Part shown: positions 41,225 to 52,900 of the stretch, piece after piece | How positions within the stretch are numbered: the first letter of the stretch is position 1 | Layout: each line of letters begins with the position of its first letter | Assembly: GCF_020509005.1 (NCBI RefSeq) | Contig: NC_063019.1 | Span: 1,736,001-1,800,000 of the forward strand | Origin: Fulvia fulva | Taxonomy: Eukaryota > Ascomycota > Dothideomycetes > Mycosphaerellales > Mycosphaerellaceae | Length of the DNA: 64,000 bases | Direction of reading: 5' to 3' | The notes under the pieces: model-generated | Seen by the model: the letters and a program-made list of their open reading frames with translations, nothing else | Database searches by the model: none | Told to the model about the DNA's origin: nothing | Position numbers and translations under genes: made by a program

Positions 41225-42237
41225 CTACTCGAGCGCCTGGTCCTCCCAGAACACCAGACATCTGATCTCAACACTCTGCCTCGGCGGCCCATAATCATCA
41301 GCAGTCGCGAACGCAGTATGCGGGGCCCTCCTAGCTCGCCCATCCAGCTTAGAATCATAACACTTGATCAACAGTACCTCATCCTCAGTAAGCTCTGAAG
41401 CATAATACCACTTATGATTCGGGTTGGCCCTCAACTGCCAAGTTTCAAACGTTCCGCCCTTGCTTGCATCCTCAAACGAGCCACTTCCTTTGCCCGGCAA
41501 TTGTGCTCTGACTGGGTACAGGTCTTCCTCAGGCACCGAGCGAGCATCGCATACGGCTAGAGGTTCGCGGTGGACGGTTTGCTGTATCGGTCTCCATACG
41601 TTCAAGATCGCCCAGCGGGTCTTGCTGAGTCTTTCTGCCTCTTCCGGTGGTAGGTTGTCGCGCAGCATTTCTTTGGCGCCTTCGTATGACTGGTCTGGAG
41701 GTCGTTAGTCTAAATGCGTACATCGAATGTGTAAGATCGACTCACCGACATGGATGAACCGAGCACTGGTTCGGGTAGCTTGCGTCTCCTTGTCGCCAAG
41801 GTCTTTGCCAGCTTCAAGTACACTGTCCCAAGCCTGGCTCCGGACAATGTGCGAGAAAACATGCACTCGCGATGCACCGGTGCTGTGGTCATGGTCAGCT
41901 ACACCCATGGTTCCTCAGCATAGTCTTGTACCCACGCCTCCTTGAGCAAATCTGCTGTCTCAGCATAAGCAGTTGACTTGATCTTCTCCTCGTCCTGGTA
42001 CTCTTTCTTAGACACGGGATGCTTCAGGACTTGGAAGCCGTGTATATCGACCTTGAAGACGTGTTCCAAGCCTCTGATGTCCTCGATCACCACAGGTCGA
42101 GGATCGTGCTTGCGCCGATAGTTGCCTGCAGTACCAGGATAGAAGATCTTCGTCCCGCCATCTGAAGGTAAGAGATAGTAGTTCAGGTTGGTGTGCACGG
42201 CACGAGGTGATTCGACTTGTGCCATTGCTACTGTCAT
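41225..42237 (-). CDS. AsaB/CmcJ-type (7-alpha-cephem-methoxylase-like) oxidoreductase
   Basis: Exons 42237-41936, 41882-41746 and 41694-41225 give 302 residues (298 if the next ATG is used). The first intron uses a GTGGGT donor, and its phase-2 join restores LLKEATGASRVHVF, a family hallmark; the second (51 nt) restores IHVDQSYEGAKEM. Other blocks are NLNYYLLPSDGG, EDIRGLEHVFKVDIHGFQV, WAILNVWRPIQQTVHREPLAVCD and YASELTEDEVLLIKCYDS. HVD and a later PHTAF would supply the H-x-D...H iron ligands of a 2-oxoglutarate-type oxygenase. Fungal relatives act on secondary metabolites or peptides, but no biosynthetic genes lie nearby. It ends two bases from the F-box gene's stop on the other strand. 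Confidence 0.85.
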
Positions 42238-44439
42238 AAGGTCGAGGAGTCCGTGAGATGCAGGGAGGTCTATGCGCTCCACCCGGCACCAGAACACTTG
42301 TGACTGTCATCGTCGGTCAGAACTTACATGTAATGCCGATGGAGGTGGTAGGGCATCATAAGCACAAGCATCATATCTTACCATTCAGTCAATTGCTCGT
42401 GAGGGCATGCAGGATGCTTGCTGACTGTACAGCCGAGAACCACATATGGTAAGCAAGGACGAAGACCTTCGAACACTTTCACCGCGCAGCTGTCAACGGT
42501 GCATGGGCGGCATCTCAGACACTGCGCAGTACATCTTTGCGTGACAGTCTCGAGTGCTTCCGGATCATGCGACCTTGGAACAGACTGATGGCATCCTCCG
42601 GTGGGTTCAAGGAGTGCTCCTCCAACACTGGCTAAGAGCGATTACACTGTGCTATCAATGCTGTTGACGATCTTCAATATAGCGGGCGCTTTCGTGCAAT
42701 GACCAGCAGCAGGCTCTCGATCGGAATACGACCAGAGCCAGAACTCAACGCCAACAGCACTAGATACGGAAATCTTCTTCATATGGTCCAAAGAAGGGAC
42801 GACTGCAGCATCCTGAATGTGTCTTCAACATACCACTGGCAATACACACAAGACAGGACAAGGTCGACCGGATCGAGCCATCCTACGAGCATCAGGATGT
42901 AGCTAGCCATGATCATGCCTATATCCGTTGATTTCGCAGCAACTCAGCGCGGGTTGAGAGGCCGGCGACTCACTGCGCCGCTCCAGCTTCGTTGGCGTAG
43001 ACCTGGACTCGTGTGTCGTTTCTGTTCGTGGCACCTCAGCTGTCATCGTGGCACATTTGCAGAGAATTGGGTCCTAGGATCTGGCCGCCGAAACTTCCTT
43101 CCAAAGGACATTGGCACGATCACGTTGCGTCCAGATCTTGTCTCACCAGCTGAAGTCCAAAACCCAGATCGAGGCTCTCTCCTGTCCCGACTCCATGGCT
43201 CAAAGCCGTTATCGAAAGCATACAACGCATGTTGGGCATTGAGATCTTCTCCGTGTCCGTGAATGATTGCAGGAGAAGTGTTGGATGAGGATGATGGACG
43301 TCAGCGTGCGCTCGCACATGGTGTTACGCGTCGTTCAGAGGCTGGGTACCTTTCGCGTCTTTCGTATTGTTTCTGTGCCCGTAAGGGGCGGCATCAGACA
43401 CTTTCACCAGACATGACTCGCTGGCAAGTTATGCCTGGTGCACAATTTCCATACCATTCCCTCTTCAGCAGTCGTCCCGAAGCAGCGGTCCTTGTTGCAG
43501 GGAGCGGAGCTCTGTGGATTACCGCCAAAATCCCGGCCACAGCGTCCAGCGTCCGGATCGCTGGTGTGCTTGGATCTCGCGACCAGAAGATAAGGAGAAG
43601 GATTCTGCTGAATCTGCAATGGCACAGTGATCCTCGAAGCCCATCGACCAGGCGAAAATGCGATTACCCAGTCGAGGGGATAGTCTTACCGGAGCAGTGG
43701 CGCCTGCAAAAGACCACATCCTATACAGTATCGCAATGAGCGCAGTCAACTTCGAGGAGAGGTCAGACAAACAAGACACACACCTCCTCAGCCACACTTC
43801 CTCCCGCAGCGTTGACAGCGTTGAACCTCCACGCCTCCTCATTTTTCCTCGTGCTCCACCAGCAACACCAACCAACAATCGCCATCCCACCAGTTTCGCC
43901 GGCTCCACAGCAGCAAGCACGTCGGCTGGGTAGCTGCAGTCTAGCGAGAACGCCACCTTCCTTCCCAGCTAAGGTTACGACGCGAAGCGGATTGAAGCAT
44001 AAATCAAACGTCAAAACCAGCAAGATCAACCGGCCACGGCGACATAGCGGCTAGCGCGCTCTCTGCTTCCAGTTTATTGTATGATTGATCTTGTTGTTGG
44101 TGTAGCAGCACACGCACCAGTGGACGCGACGGCATGGAAAAGGTGGAAACCATGATGACACGTGCCCTTTAGTGAAAGGTTAAACGCCACAGACATAAAA
44201 CGATCCGGGCAATATTGTCCGGATCTTCCATCTTCAACGTCATCAATGGATGGGCGGGCACCGTGTTGGTACAGCACAGTCTCGTAGTCCGTAGAGGATT
44301 CCTCTCATTGCCGAATTTCCAGCACGCGGATTGTGTTACACAAATGCGCTGTCAATCGCACCACAGCATCGGGTCGACCGGTCGCGGAGCTTCCAAGCTT
44401 CCAATGCGTGAAGTTGCTGGGAAACGACATGGCGAGATA
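42238..44439. other. Intergenic, no supported gene
   Basis: About 2.2 kb between the oxygenase gene and the transposon. Frames on both strands lack domains. Promoter elements for the oxygenase must lie here. No repeat was seen. Confidence 0.45.
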
Positions 44440-44442
44440 CAG

Positions 44443-44470
44443 TCCTGGGCATAGTTTTTACAACCCCTGT
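44443..44470 (+). repeat. Left terminal inverted repeat
   Basis: 28 bp, perfectly inverted relative to 45651-45678. It ends in ACAACCCCTGT. Confidence 0.9.
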
Positions 44471-44519
44471 TCTTCCACCTTTCCTCATTGGGAAGGATGT
44501 ATCCACTGCTTGGCGTAGC

Positions 44520-45548
44520 TCACCACCTGGTGTGTCCTCCATTGTTGGCTATTACTGCCTCGCAGCGTTCTCGCATACTCTTGCATATACGTTGTATGTC
44601 CTCAGGTGTGAGCTTGGCCCATTCAATCTTGATAGCAGCTATTACCTCATCTCGTGTTGTAGGAAAATGAGCACCTACCCTATGCTTAAGAAGAGCCCAT
44701 AGATTCTCAATAGGGTTGAGATCTGGTGAATTGGCTGGCCATTCCATAAGGTGTAGGCCCTTCCCCTTAAATAGACTCACCGTTGCCTTCGCCTTGTGGA
44801 TTGAGGCGTTGTCTTGCATAACAATGCAGTCCTGCGAGCCTGTTGACACTCGCTGCTTCTCGATTGCCGTGTGGATAAGAGGGACAATCTGGCTGCGATA
44901 TACCTCACCGTCGACAGAGCCCTTCTCGAATATATGGACTTCTATAGGTCTATCTGCAGAGATACAGCCCCATATCATACAGGCTGAGAACTTGCGGAAG
45001 CGTGCTGTAAGACAGTGTTCGTGATAAGCCTCATCTGCCCTGCGTGTCACATAGAACTGTCCGAATATTCCACACCTGAATGAAGCTTCATCTGTCCAAA
45101 GGACCTGAGCCCACTGTTCCACTGTCCGTTTAATATGAGCCCTTGCCCATCGAAGCCGTGCCTCCTTGTGTTTCTCAGTCAACAACGGCTTGCGTGTTGC
45201 GACATATCATGAGAAGCCCTCCTTCTCAAACGCAGCTCTTACTGTCCGGACGTCGCTGAAGATGCCCTCTATCGCGGCAATCTGTTCGTATCGCAGGCGG
45301 CGGCTGTTGGCATCAGTGGTGGCTCGATGGACAAGTCGCTGACGCTTAGAGGTGTTGATTACAGGTGGTGGACCTCTCTTCTTCGGTGTGGAAGGTGGCA
45401 CTCTTTCAAGCCGTGAGATTACTGAAGAGACAGAGCCTTTGTTAGTGTGAAGGGCGTCTGCAATCTGCTGCAGCGGCCAGTGGGCGTGTTTGTGAAGAGA
45501 CCACATCTCGCCCTTCTCGAATTCGGTAAAGACGCGTCCCTTCGGCAT
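44520..45548 (-). pseudogene. Tc1-like transposase, one nonsense codon
   Basis: One frame of 343 codons from MPKGRVFTEFEKGEMW, interrupted only by TGA at 45209-45207 (between KEGFS and YVATRKPLL, where CGA would give Arg). The N-terminus has paired helix-turn-helix DNA-binding segments (LQQIADALHTNKGSVSSVI and later KRQRLVHRATTDANSRRLR). The DDE domain has LWTDEASF (first Asp), CIVMQDNASIHKAK (second Asp) and SPDLNPIENLW (Glu), with 34 residues between the second Asp and the Glu: the DD34E signature of Tc1. All three acidic residues are intact. The element is probably inactive by itself but could be mobilised in trans. Confidence 0.88.
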
Positions 45549-45650
45549 GGTGGTGATAGATAGCGCGTGTGTGAGTATGTGGATAATGGAATTGAAGGTA
45601 GCAACACCTTCTGAGATGGACATGGATAGCCGTAAGGGGTTAGCGTAAAT

Positions 45651-45678
45651 ACAGGGGTTGTAAAAACTATGCCCAGGA
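45651..45678 (-). repeat. Right terminal inverted repeat
   Basis: 28 bp, perfectly inverted relative to 44443-44470. The flank after it (TCAACG) does not match the expected CTG-TA end. Confidence 0.9.
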
Positions 45679-46111
45679 TCAACGGGCGCGCACCTTGCAT
45701 GACATGCATCGAAGAAACAAAGAAAATTGTAGCGACAGGTACAGGTATCACCCGTATGCCGTAATGGCGGAATGTACTCTCGTGCATACTGCATGGATGA
45801 TGCTGTGGCCCGGAAGATGCCATTCGGGAGGCATGTATACACTACGTAGTGGTGACTGTAACTGGTGTTCTGGTTCATGTATCCCTTCCTTCCTCCATGT
45901 AAATGACCATGCAAATGCCATGCCAAAGTCAGAGCATCGGGCTCAATGACCGAAAGATGGCGCACTCGTTATAGAACCTCCCCCATGCCGAAGATCGTCA
46001 TATCCATCCTGGCTGTAAGCAAATAAGGGACAAATTGGTATCATGAACAATGGTCTCTCTTTTCGTGGAAATAGCAATAGAAGTGGTTTCGTCAAGCCCG
46101 ATCAATCAACG
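45679..46111. other. Intergenic
   Basis: Between the transposon and the 3' end of the zinc-ribbon gene. No supported feature. Confidence 0.45.
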
Positions 46112-47597
46112 TCACCCAGCCGAAGCAGCAATACTCTGATTCGGGCGATCAAATCCACGAGCACCTCCATATCCAGCAAGTCGGTTAGCAACAGCCTGGA
46201 GAACTTCCGGATCGTGCACAACAGGCGCGCGCTTGGGTCTATACGAAAGGCGTTCAAGTTAGATTGCATTCTTGCAGGGGGTGGCATGTGGTTGAAAGTA
46301 CTTACGGTTCTCGGCGGCAAGTGCGACACCGCTCGTGGCCGCATTCTGTGCATCGATCCGTGTCTACGAACAGCGTGTTGCAGTTCTCGCAGGTGTATCG
46401 GACTCGTTGTCGGGGTTTGCGGTAGACGCGCTGGACGGTTTGGACCATGGGCACTTCTTCCTGGGAGAGTTGCCGTAGTTGAGAGGCCCATTTTGGTTGT
46501 GTTGGTGGGTAGCGTGGGCAGAGCTCGCACCGTATGTGGCCACAATTTGAACAGCCTGTTTGACTGGGTGAGGCCATGATCGTCTCGCATTTGTGGCAAG
46601 TCCTCCGTAATAGCTGGGCCTTCGGCTTCAGTATAGTCTGAACCCCTGCCCGGGGTCGAGCGTACAGAGAGTATTGGATGGTGGTCAGGCTCAGGGGGGT
46701 ATTGTCGTCAGGACTGTCGTCTAATTCCACTGGTCGCGATAAAAGTTCCCCTGGTACAGCTGCCGCCGACGTCCTCGGAGAGTCTTTTGGGTGACTCGCC
46801 TCCCCTTGTTGAGATGGTAATCCCTGTGGTGCTGCAGATGGCTCCTGTTGGTATGCCTCCAGGTCTCGATCGATTGCAGATGATGGCTCTCCTGTTTCTG
46901 CCTGTTCAAGTACAGTACTGGGCTCTGGTGCTGTCGTCTCCCCACTCGCCATCTGTGCCCTGGCAGCATCCGACATCTGTTTCACTCGTTTCGGTGGATG
47001 TCTCGTGCAGTCCCTACATCTCCGATGTCCACACTCGATGCATGTCTTTTCAATCCCAAACTGCGTCCGGCACTCATGACATGTCCAATGTACCCTTAAT
47101 CGCACTGGCTTTTCTACCCGTCGAATCTTGGTAGGTGGTTCCTGGATTGCGCGCTTTCCTTTCCCATCGTAGTGCAGTCCGTACTTCGCGAACAGCTCGC
47201 GAGCTTTGTCTTGACTGACTCCTGCCCGACTCGATATCATGGGCAGAAGGGGTTCGTCACGGTCGTCGTCCGAGTCCACCTCAATGCCCGTTTCTGCTGC
47301 TGGTATTCGCTCGTTTGGCTGTATCGCAGCGGGTACTACTTCGGGTATCGCGGCTGGACTCGATCTCTCCGGTTGTTGAGCAGTTATGTGTGTGGTTTCT
47401 GTAGGTTCTGTAGGCGTACGGAGCGTATGTGAAATCTCCTCGTTCGACTCTCCAACATGAGCAGGATCGGTCGCAAGCAGGGTCCTGCTGCTCGATCTCC
47501 GTCGCTTCATGGCTGCCCGTACTTTCTCAAACGCCCTTGCCCAGCTCCCTCGCCGCCCGTCCTGGTCCATTCCTGGTTGGCGTGGTGTTGTCGACAT
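46112..47597 (-). CDS. Triple zinc-ribbon protein
   Basis: Exons 47597-46306 and 46238-46112 (67-nt intron, phase 2) give 472 residues starting MSTTPRQPGMDQ. Three modules repeat the pattern C-x2-C, about 11-13 residues, C-x2-C-G-H-x-R-C-x2-C: HWTCHECRTQFGIEKTCIEC GHRRCRDC near residue 195-220, RRTCHKCETIMASPSQTGCS NCGHIRCELC near 345-375, and RYTCENCNTLFVDTDRCTEC GHERCRTC just before the splice. Each is followed by a basic/proline clamp (RHPPKRV, RYPPTQP, REPPKRA). The exon-2 tail completes the third clamp and supports the intron. Linkers are acidic and disordered. Proteins with this CGH.RC module are common in filamentous fungi but unassigned; zinc binding and protein or nucleic-acid contact are likely. 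Confidence 0.8.
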
Positions 47598-49992
47598 GTT
47601 TTCCTCGAATGTGGGAAAGAGGTGGACCCAAAAAGCAAAGCAGGCGCGGTCAGCCTCAAGCGTTGCGAAGGGTTGTGGGAGCCACTGGCGCAGAGCCCGG
47701 GTATCAGGACGCAACGGTCGAAGATCGGCGTGGCAGTTGAGCCATTAGGTCGGCAGGCTCAAACCGATTGTTCTGATCTACGGGCACCACCACGGTAGCG
47801 TCAGGCCAGTGCAGAGGCCCAATCACTATCGTGGGCGGTACGGTTGGCAGTCGATCGGGTGTGCTAGAGTGGTTCGCAGGAGTTCCGATGCGGTGGGAGA
47901 TCTCAGGCGCGCGTGTTTAAGCTGGGTTGCGAAGTTTAGGGCAAGAATGGAAGACCTCCTCAGACAGCTCCGACAGCAGGTAACGCTTATACTAACCTAT
48001 TCACACTTGCCGTGTCTCTGCTACTCTACTGTCGACTACTGCACACTCGTGCTTGTCTGCTGCATGCCAGCACCGCGGACACATGTCGGGAATGCAGCAC
48101 CACGCGCTGCCAATGTCCACAGCACCGCACCAGCACCAGCACATTGGCCGCCACCGCCCACGCCGGCCTGTCTACCGGCTGCACGGAGCACGGGAGCTTA
48201 CGAACCGTGCCCAACTGACTCCGACATGGGTAGAACTACTATTGGTTCCAACGCACTGGGTCCAGGGAGACATTCTCAGAGCCCGACTTCGCTGCGCTGC
48301 GCTACAGGGGTGGGGTCTGTGAAGAAGGATACCTGGTATTGCCTGTCGCACCAGCATCATACAGTCGCGACAACAACGCTGCACCCGCTGGGACAGTGCA
48401 CATGCACTCAATCAGCGCTCTTGCGAGTTGCAACGTTTCAACAACAGCAAACAGCGCATGTCTGGCGCAGGTGCAAAGTAGTTCTATGGCTGGACGTCGA
48501 CACACCCGGTGCGGCGCTCCGACACCTTGGACGGACCGTGAAGCCCTCAAGTCAACGGCACACAGCGTACGTCTGCAGACATACAGGTAGCCTGGGACGG
48601 TAGAGCATGCTGCGGTGCCGATGGTCTGGATGACCCGTGTTATTACCAGAGGCACTCACGGTACAATGATGGTGCTCGAAAAAATCTTCACACAGCGACG
48701 CCGCCAATCCGGGTGAACCGATCCTCGAGTCAAAGACATGCAGAGTCCGGACTGCTCTGCCTCGAGCTTGTTTCTGTCTCGGGGGGAGCAGAAACTCGGT
48801 GAACGTGCCAAATACTGCACCGTCGTTGCAAGAGGTCAACTTACCAGCACAGCACTGTCTTCATGCACGACCAGAGTCCACGAGATCGGACCACCGTACG
48901 TAAAATGTGCTGTTGGCGGTTGTGAACCTCCAAAGGTAAGCGTAGCGGAGTGGAGTTCTCTACCAACCCTTCTAGACTGCAAAGTAGCGTGCGATCCACG
49001 CTACCGCTACCCGACGCACAGTGCTTATTATACGACGACATAGGCGTTAGCGACGAGTATATGTTCGCGAGTTCGCCAACAGGCACAGTGCGGTAGGTCA
49101 CGTGACCCTAAAACTTGAAAGTTGACCAATCAGAGCGGGCGCCAAGGCTAGTTGAGGGCTGGTATAGAGCTTCACTCCCTTGCTGACGCCTCACCTACGT
49201 ACTCGCAAGCTCGTACTCCGGTGTGGCTAGCGCTCGGTCGCTACGCTTAATCAAGCACGCCTCTTCTAACGTCACTTCATCTCAACAATACCCAACATTC
49301 ATGCTGCAACCGAAGCACCACACCCTCTCGACCAACGCGTGACTGCAGATGAAACAGCGCCACAGGATTCAGATCTCCATGGCAGCACCCCATTTCTCTC
49401 GCCATGTGAGGTGAGGGACGAGTGATCAACTCCTCATCTTGATCTTCGAGACGGTACCCGTGAGAGTACGAGATCTGCCTGGTGACCACACAGCCACGCA
49501 GTACACGCCACTGACCGATTGATTATGAGACGTGTCTGATCTTCAATGTTTGCATACGATGCAGCACATTCACACAGCACAAGATAGCGCGACCAGACCT
49601 CACCCATCTTTCAGAACATGTCAACAAGAAAGAATGGCGTCCAAGTTCAACACTACTGTTTCATTGTTGTACAACTCAAGCGCCTCGTCCGTCTCGAGGA
49701 CATCGAAGGCACAATGCTGAGCGTGGATATCCCTGTACACATACATATACAGCGGCAACTCCCCACCCCACCCCCGATGCATAAGATCAACGGCTCGATC
49801 ATACAACCCATCTCCCCTTCCCAATGACCATCCTGTCGGATCTCCCAGCTGTAACACCCATAAAACACCTGCGCTATGAACGCTCGTGCAGCAATCAAAA
49901 AGTGCCAAAGGCACGTATATGTACAACCTCATCTCAACAAAATCTTCCTTCTCTTTCTTACTCGTACACTTTTCGTCGTTGTGATGATGACC
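47598..49992. other. Long intergenic region, no supported gene
   Basis: About 2.4 kb. The largest frame (264 residues at 47809-48603, plus) is rich in His, Thr, Cys and Arg, has no domain and no signal peptide, and is probably chance. I see no tRNA fold or repeat. The right part should hold the 3' untranslated region of RPO41. Confidence 0.45.
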
Positions 49993-52900
49993 TCAGTGGA
50001 AGAAATAACGACTTTGCCGTAATCTCTGCACATCAAAGTCTCCCTTCTCAGGCACCTCCGGGAACGTCAGAGGTAGCCAGACGAAAAGCTTCCGCGTAAC
50101 CTTGGCCTTGGTCTTCGGGGTACCTGCCACGGGTGCGGCGGCTGGAATGTCATTGTCTGCTTCGTCCGCGGAAGCTTCCAGGCTTTCAGGCTCGTCAGAC
50201 TCTGCTCGGTCAAGTTCGTCGGCAGGCGAGTCGCTCATCGCTAGCATAGACTCATCGGCATCGAAATTGGTGGCCTCGACATCGGCGGCGCTGGCAGGCA
50301 TCTCGCCAAGTCGCTGACCGTTCATCTCAGACGGAGCGGTAAATGCGCTCTCATCCAGTTCTGACAGGACGAGGCTGCCAGGCGTCAACATTGCCTCGCC
50401 TTGGGCTTTCTCCTCTGGATCTTCGCTGTTGACAAGACGCATGCGCTCGGCTTCGAGGCCAAGCTCGTTTGACTGTGCCTTGACAGTCTTCTCCTTCTTC
50501 ATCTTCGCGCGCAGCTCCGTGATCTTCTTGCCCACAGGGCTTGCAGAATTGACGGAAGCCAGGTACATGCAGCCCTTGTACCTCGTCTCGAACTCCTCTC
50601 GGAGTCTGCCGATAATGTCTTCGCTGTGCATGACAATGAAAGCATCTCGCAAAATCTCATTCATGCGATTGACGTCGCAAGCGTGGGTCCAGAAAGAATC
50701 GTGGATCATGGCAAACGTCATGCCATTCTCGCTGCACTTGAGTGCGCTAAGCAACATGTGTGTGGCGTCGAGCGAGTGGATGAAGTTTGGTGGGAAAGCT
50801 TGCAGCTGCTTGCGCTTGCTGACTGGATCCCAGACTTGAGGCTCCTGCAGTGATAAGGTCTGCATGCTGGTTGTGACGATGCGTGATTTCGACTTGCGAT
50901 ATGGCTGCACCACAGGTAGGCGAAGCGGCGTGGTCCAGACAACGGTAGACTTGAAGAGGGGTTTGGCTGCGGCATATCGATCTGCCTCTCTGTTGGTGGT
51001 GACCCTCGCTTTAGGTGACTTCCCGTCCGCGTCCTCTGCCTCTGCGGCCTCCGCTGCGGCCGCCGCCGCTGCAGCGGCCTCGGCTTCACGTTCCTTCTTG
51101 GGGGCTTTCTTCTTCCTGACCGGCTCAGGGGCTATTGCACCTGCCTTTTTCTTCAGCTGCTCTATTTGCTCCGGAGTGAGGCAGGTGGATACTCGGTCAG
51201 CACATTGGCCAAGCCAGTTCTGGATGGCTTGCGCTCCAGTGAACATCGTCCCTAGGGACTTGAAGATCTTCGTTGCAACATAGTGAGACATGTTGCCGTA
51301 GTTGACAGTGTCATCTGAGCGGACCTCTGGAAAGAGATCCTCGAGCTGCTTTCTCACTTGAGCTCTGGCGCCGAAAAAAGTCACTCCATAGACGTTCGTC
51401 ATCACGGGCTGCTTGACACACTTTCGTGTCAGGCGTCCTTGAAGCCTTTGCGCAATGGCGTTGCCTGCAGCTGCGTCTTTCTCGACTTCCTCCTTAACTG
51501 CATCGGCAACGGCAGTGTAGACATCTGCAGGACGGTCACTGGGCTCTAGGTTGACTTGCTTTGCGCCAGCCATGTCACCACCAAGTGCAGCATAATGCTG
51601 CAACCCGTTGCATGTCCCATCCTGCTGTACCGGCAGGTACGAGACAAACTTGGTGGGATCTGGGGAATCCAGCGCCTTCGTGAGTTCGAAGCAAGCGGCC
51701 AGAGTCTGCCAAGCATCCTCGGCATTCAACCACCATTTGCGACCATCGAGCGGGTTGCGCACAGAATCGTAGATGTCATCGATGTGTTCTTCAGTGAAAG
51801 CGACACGCTCCGCCATCGAGGCTTTGTCATGGCCAGCCACAGTCGCTAGGTGGATCTTGAGCCATCTCAAACCATTCTCACCGAGCTCTCTCCCCTCAGC
51901 GAAGGTCAAGAGGCCTCTGACGTTGTCCGCACCCATGTGATTCAGATAAGGAGGTATCGGATATGCTCGGCCGCGGAAGTCCATGTTGTGAGGGAAATAC
52001 AATGTCTCGTTGAGGACCGTCCTGGCAATTTCCAGCTGAAAGTTCTGGAAACACCGTTTTGAATGCAGACCACTCTTCTTGTTTTCCAGCTCCTTGATCT
52101 CGTTGAGCCACTTTCGCCGTGCACTGCCATCTGATGAAACAGGCTCTGGTGGGTGGGAAATGGCCGGATGCAGAGGCGCAAAGTTAGCGATGGGATCACC
52201 AGAATTCCATGCCTCGAGCTGGACCTTGAACACGTCATGGTTGACCTTCCAGGGAACCTTGGATAGAGCAGTAAGTCCCCTGTAGACTGCGTCGAGCTCT
52301 TTCCTGCGATCAGCGGCCATGAAATAATCTTTACCCGTCTTGTCTCCAGCAGGAAGTCTGAGAATATTGTTCGAGTAGTGAAGGTACCCGCCATCTTTCC
52401 AGCCTTGCCATGGCTTCGGCTCGACGACCATTGGCATACGCTTCGCGATCAAGCTTCCGACAGGTTCGCTCTGCATCTTCACAAGCAGCGCAGGATTCGG
52501 AGTTATGACGCCAATCCTTTTGCCTTTCTGCCACTTCATGCGATGCAGGAATGCTGGCTGCATCTGTGTAATCTTCTGTTTCGTCCGAGGGTGTTCTCTA
52601 GTCACTGGGAGCTGGGCTGTCTCGATGAGCTTTGAAGCGAGCATGGCACCTAGCTTGGCCTTCATCGGCGTGGGCCATTCAAGCTGAGCCAGAATTTGCT
52701 GGTTAGTCTGCTTCGACCTGCCCTTCTTCTTCTTCGATGATGCCTCTGCACTCTCAGCTGCCTTGAGTGATCGTAGTGCTTGTTTGCGAAGCCGAGCAGG
52801 ATTTCGAGCATTCTGCACGCGATTGCGTCCTTGCTGCTTCGACGACGCCTCGGCTGTACACTCGTCTTCAATAGCGTTGGCGAGTCCAAGCGTGATTGAT

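Larger units (their letters stand above)
44440..45678. mobile_element. Tc1/mariner-type DNA transposon
   Basis: A 28-bp perfect terminal inverted repeat is present at 44443-44470 and 45651-45678 (outer sequence TCCTGGGCATAG...). On the left, TA plus CAG precedes it (TACAGTCCTGGG), the usual Tc1-type end; on the right the last three bases and the TA are missing or changed. The only gene inside is a Tc1-like transposase on the minus strand with one in-frame stop. The size of 1.24 kb is normal for the family. Short direct repeats next to the right end (AGGGGTTAGCGTAAA and AGGGGTTGTAAAAAC) could be transposase-binding sites. Confidence 0.88.

Noticed and set aside
41225..42237. Part of a secondary-metabolite cluster because of the AsaB/CmcJ-type oxygenase
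   Set aside because: Neighbours are an F-box gene, an empty 2.2-kb gap and a transposon; no synthase or tailoring gene is present.
46302..47714. Longer N-terminus for the zinc-ribbon protein (39 extra residues)
   Set aside because: The MSTTPRQ start at 47597 is a better initiator, and the upstream part has no family-like character.
47809..48603. 264-residue plus-strand frame
   Set aside because: Unlikely composition (His, Thr, Cys, Arg-rich), no domain, no signal peptide, no splice logic around it.
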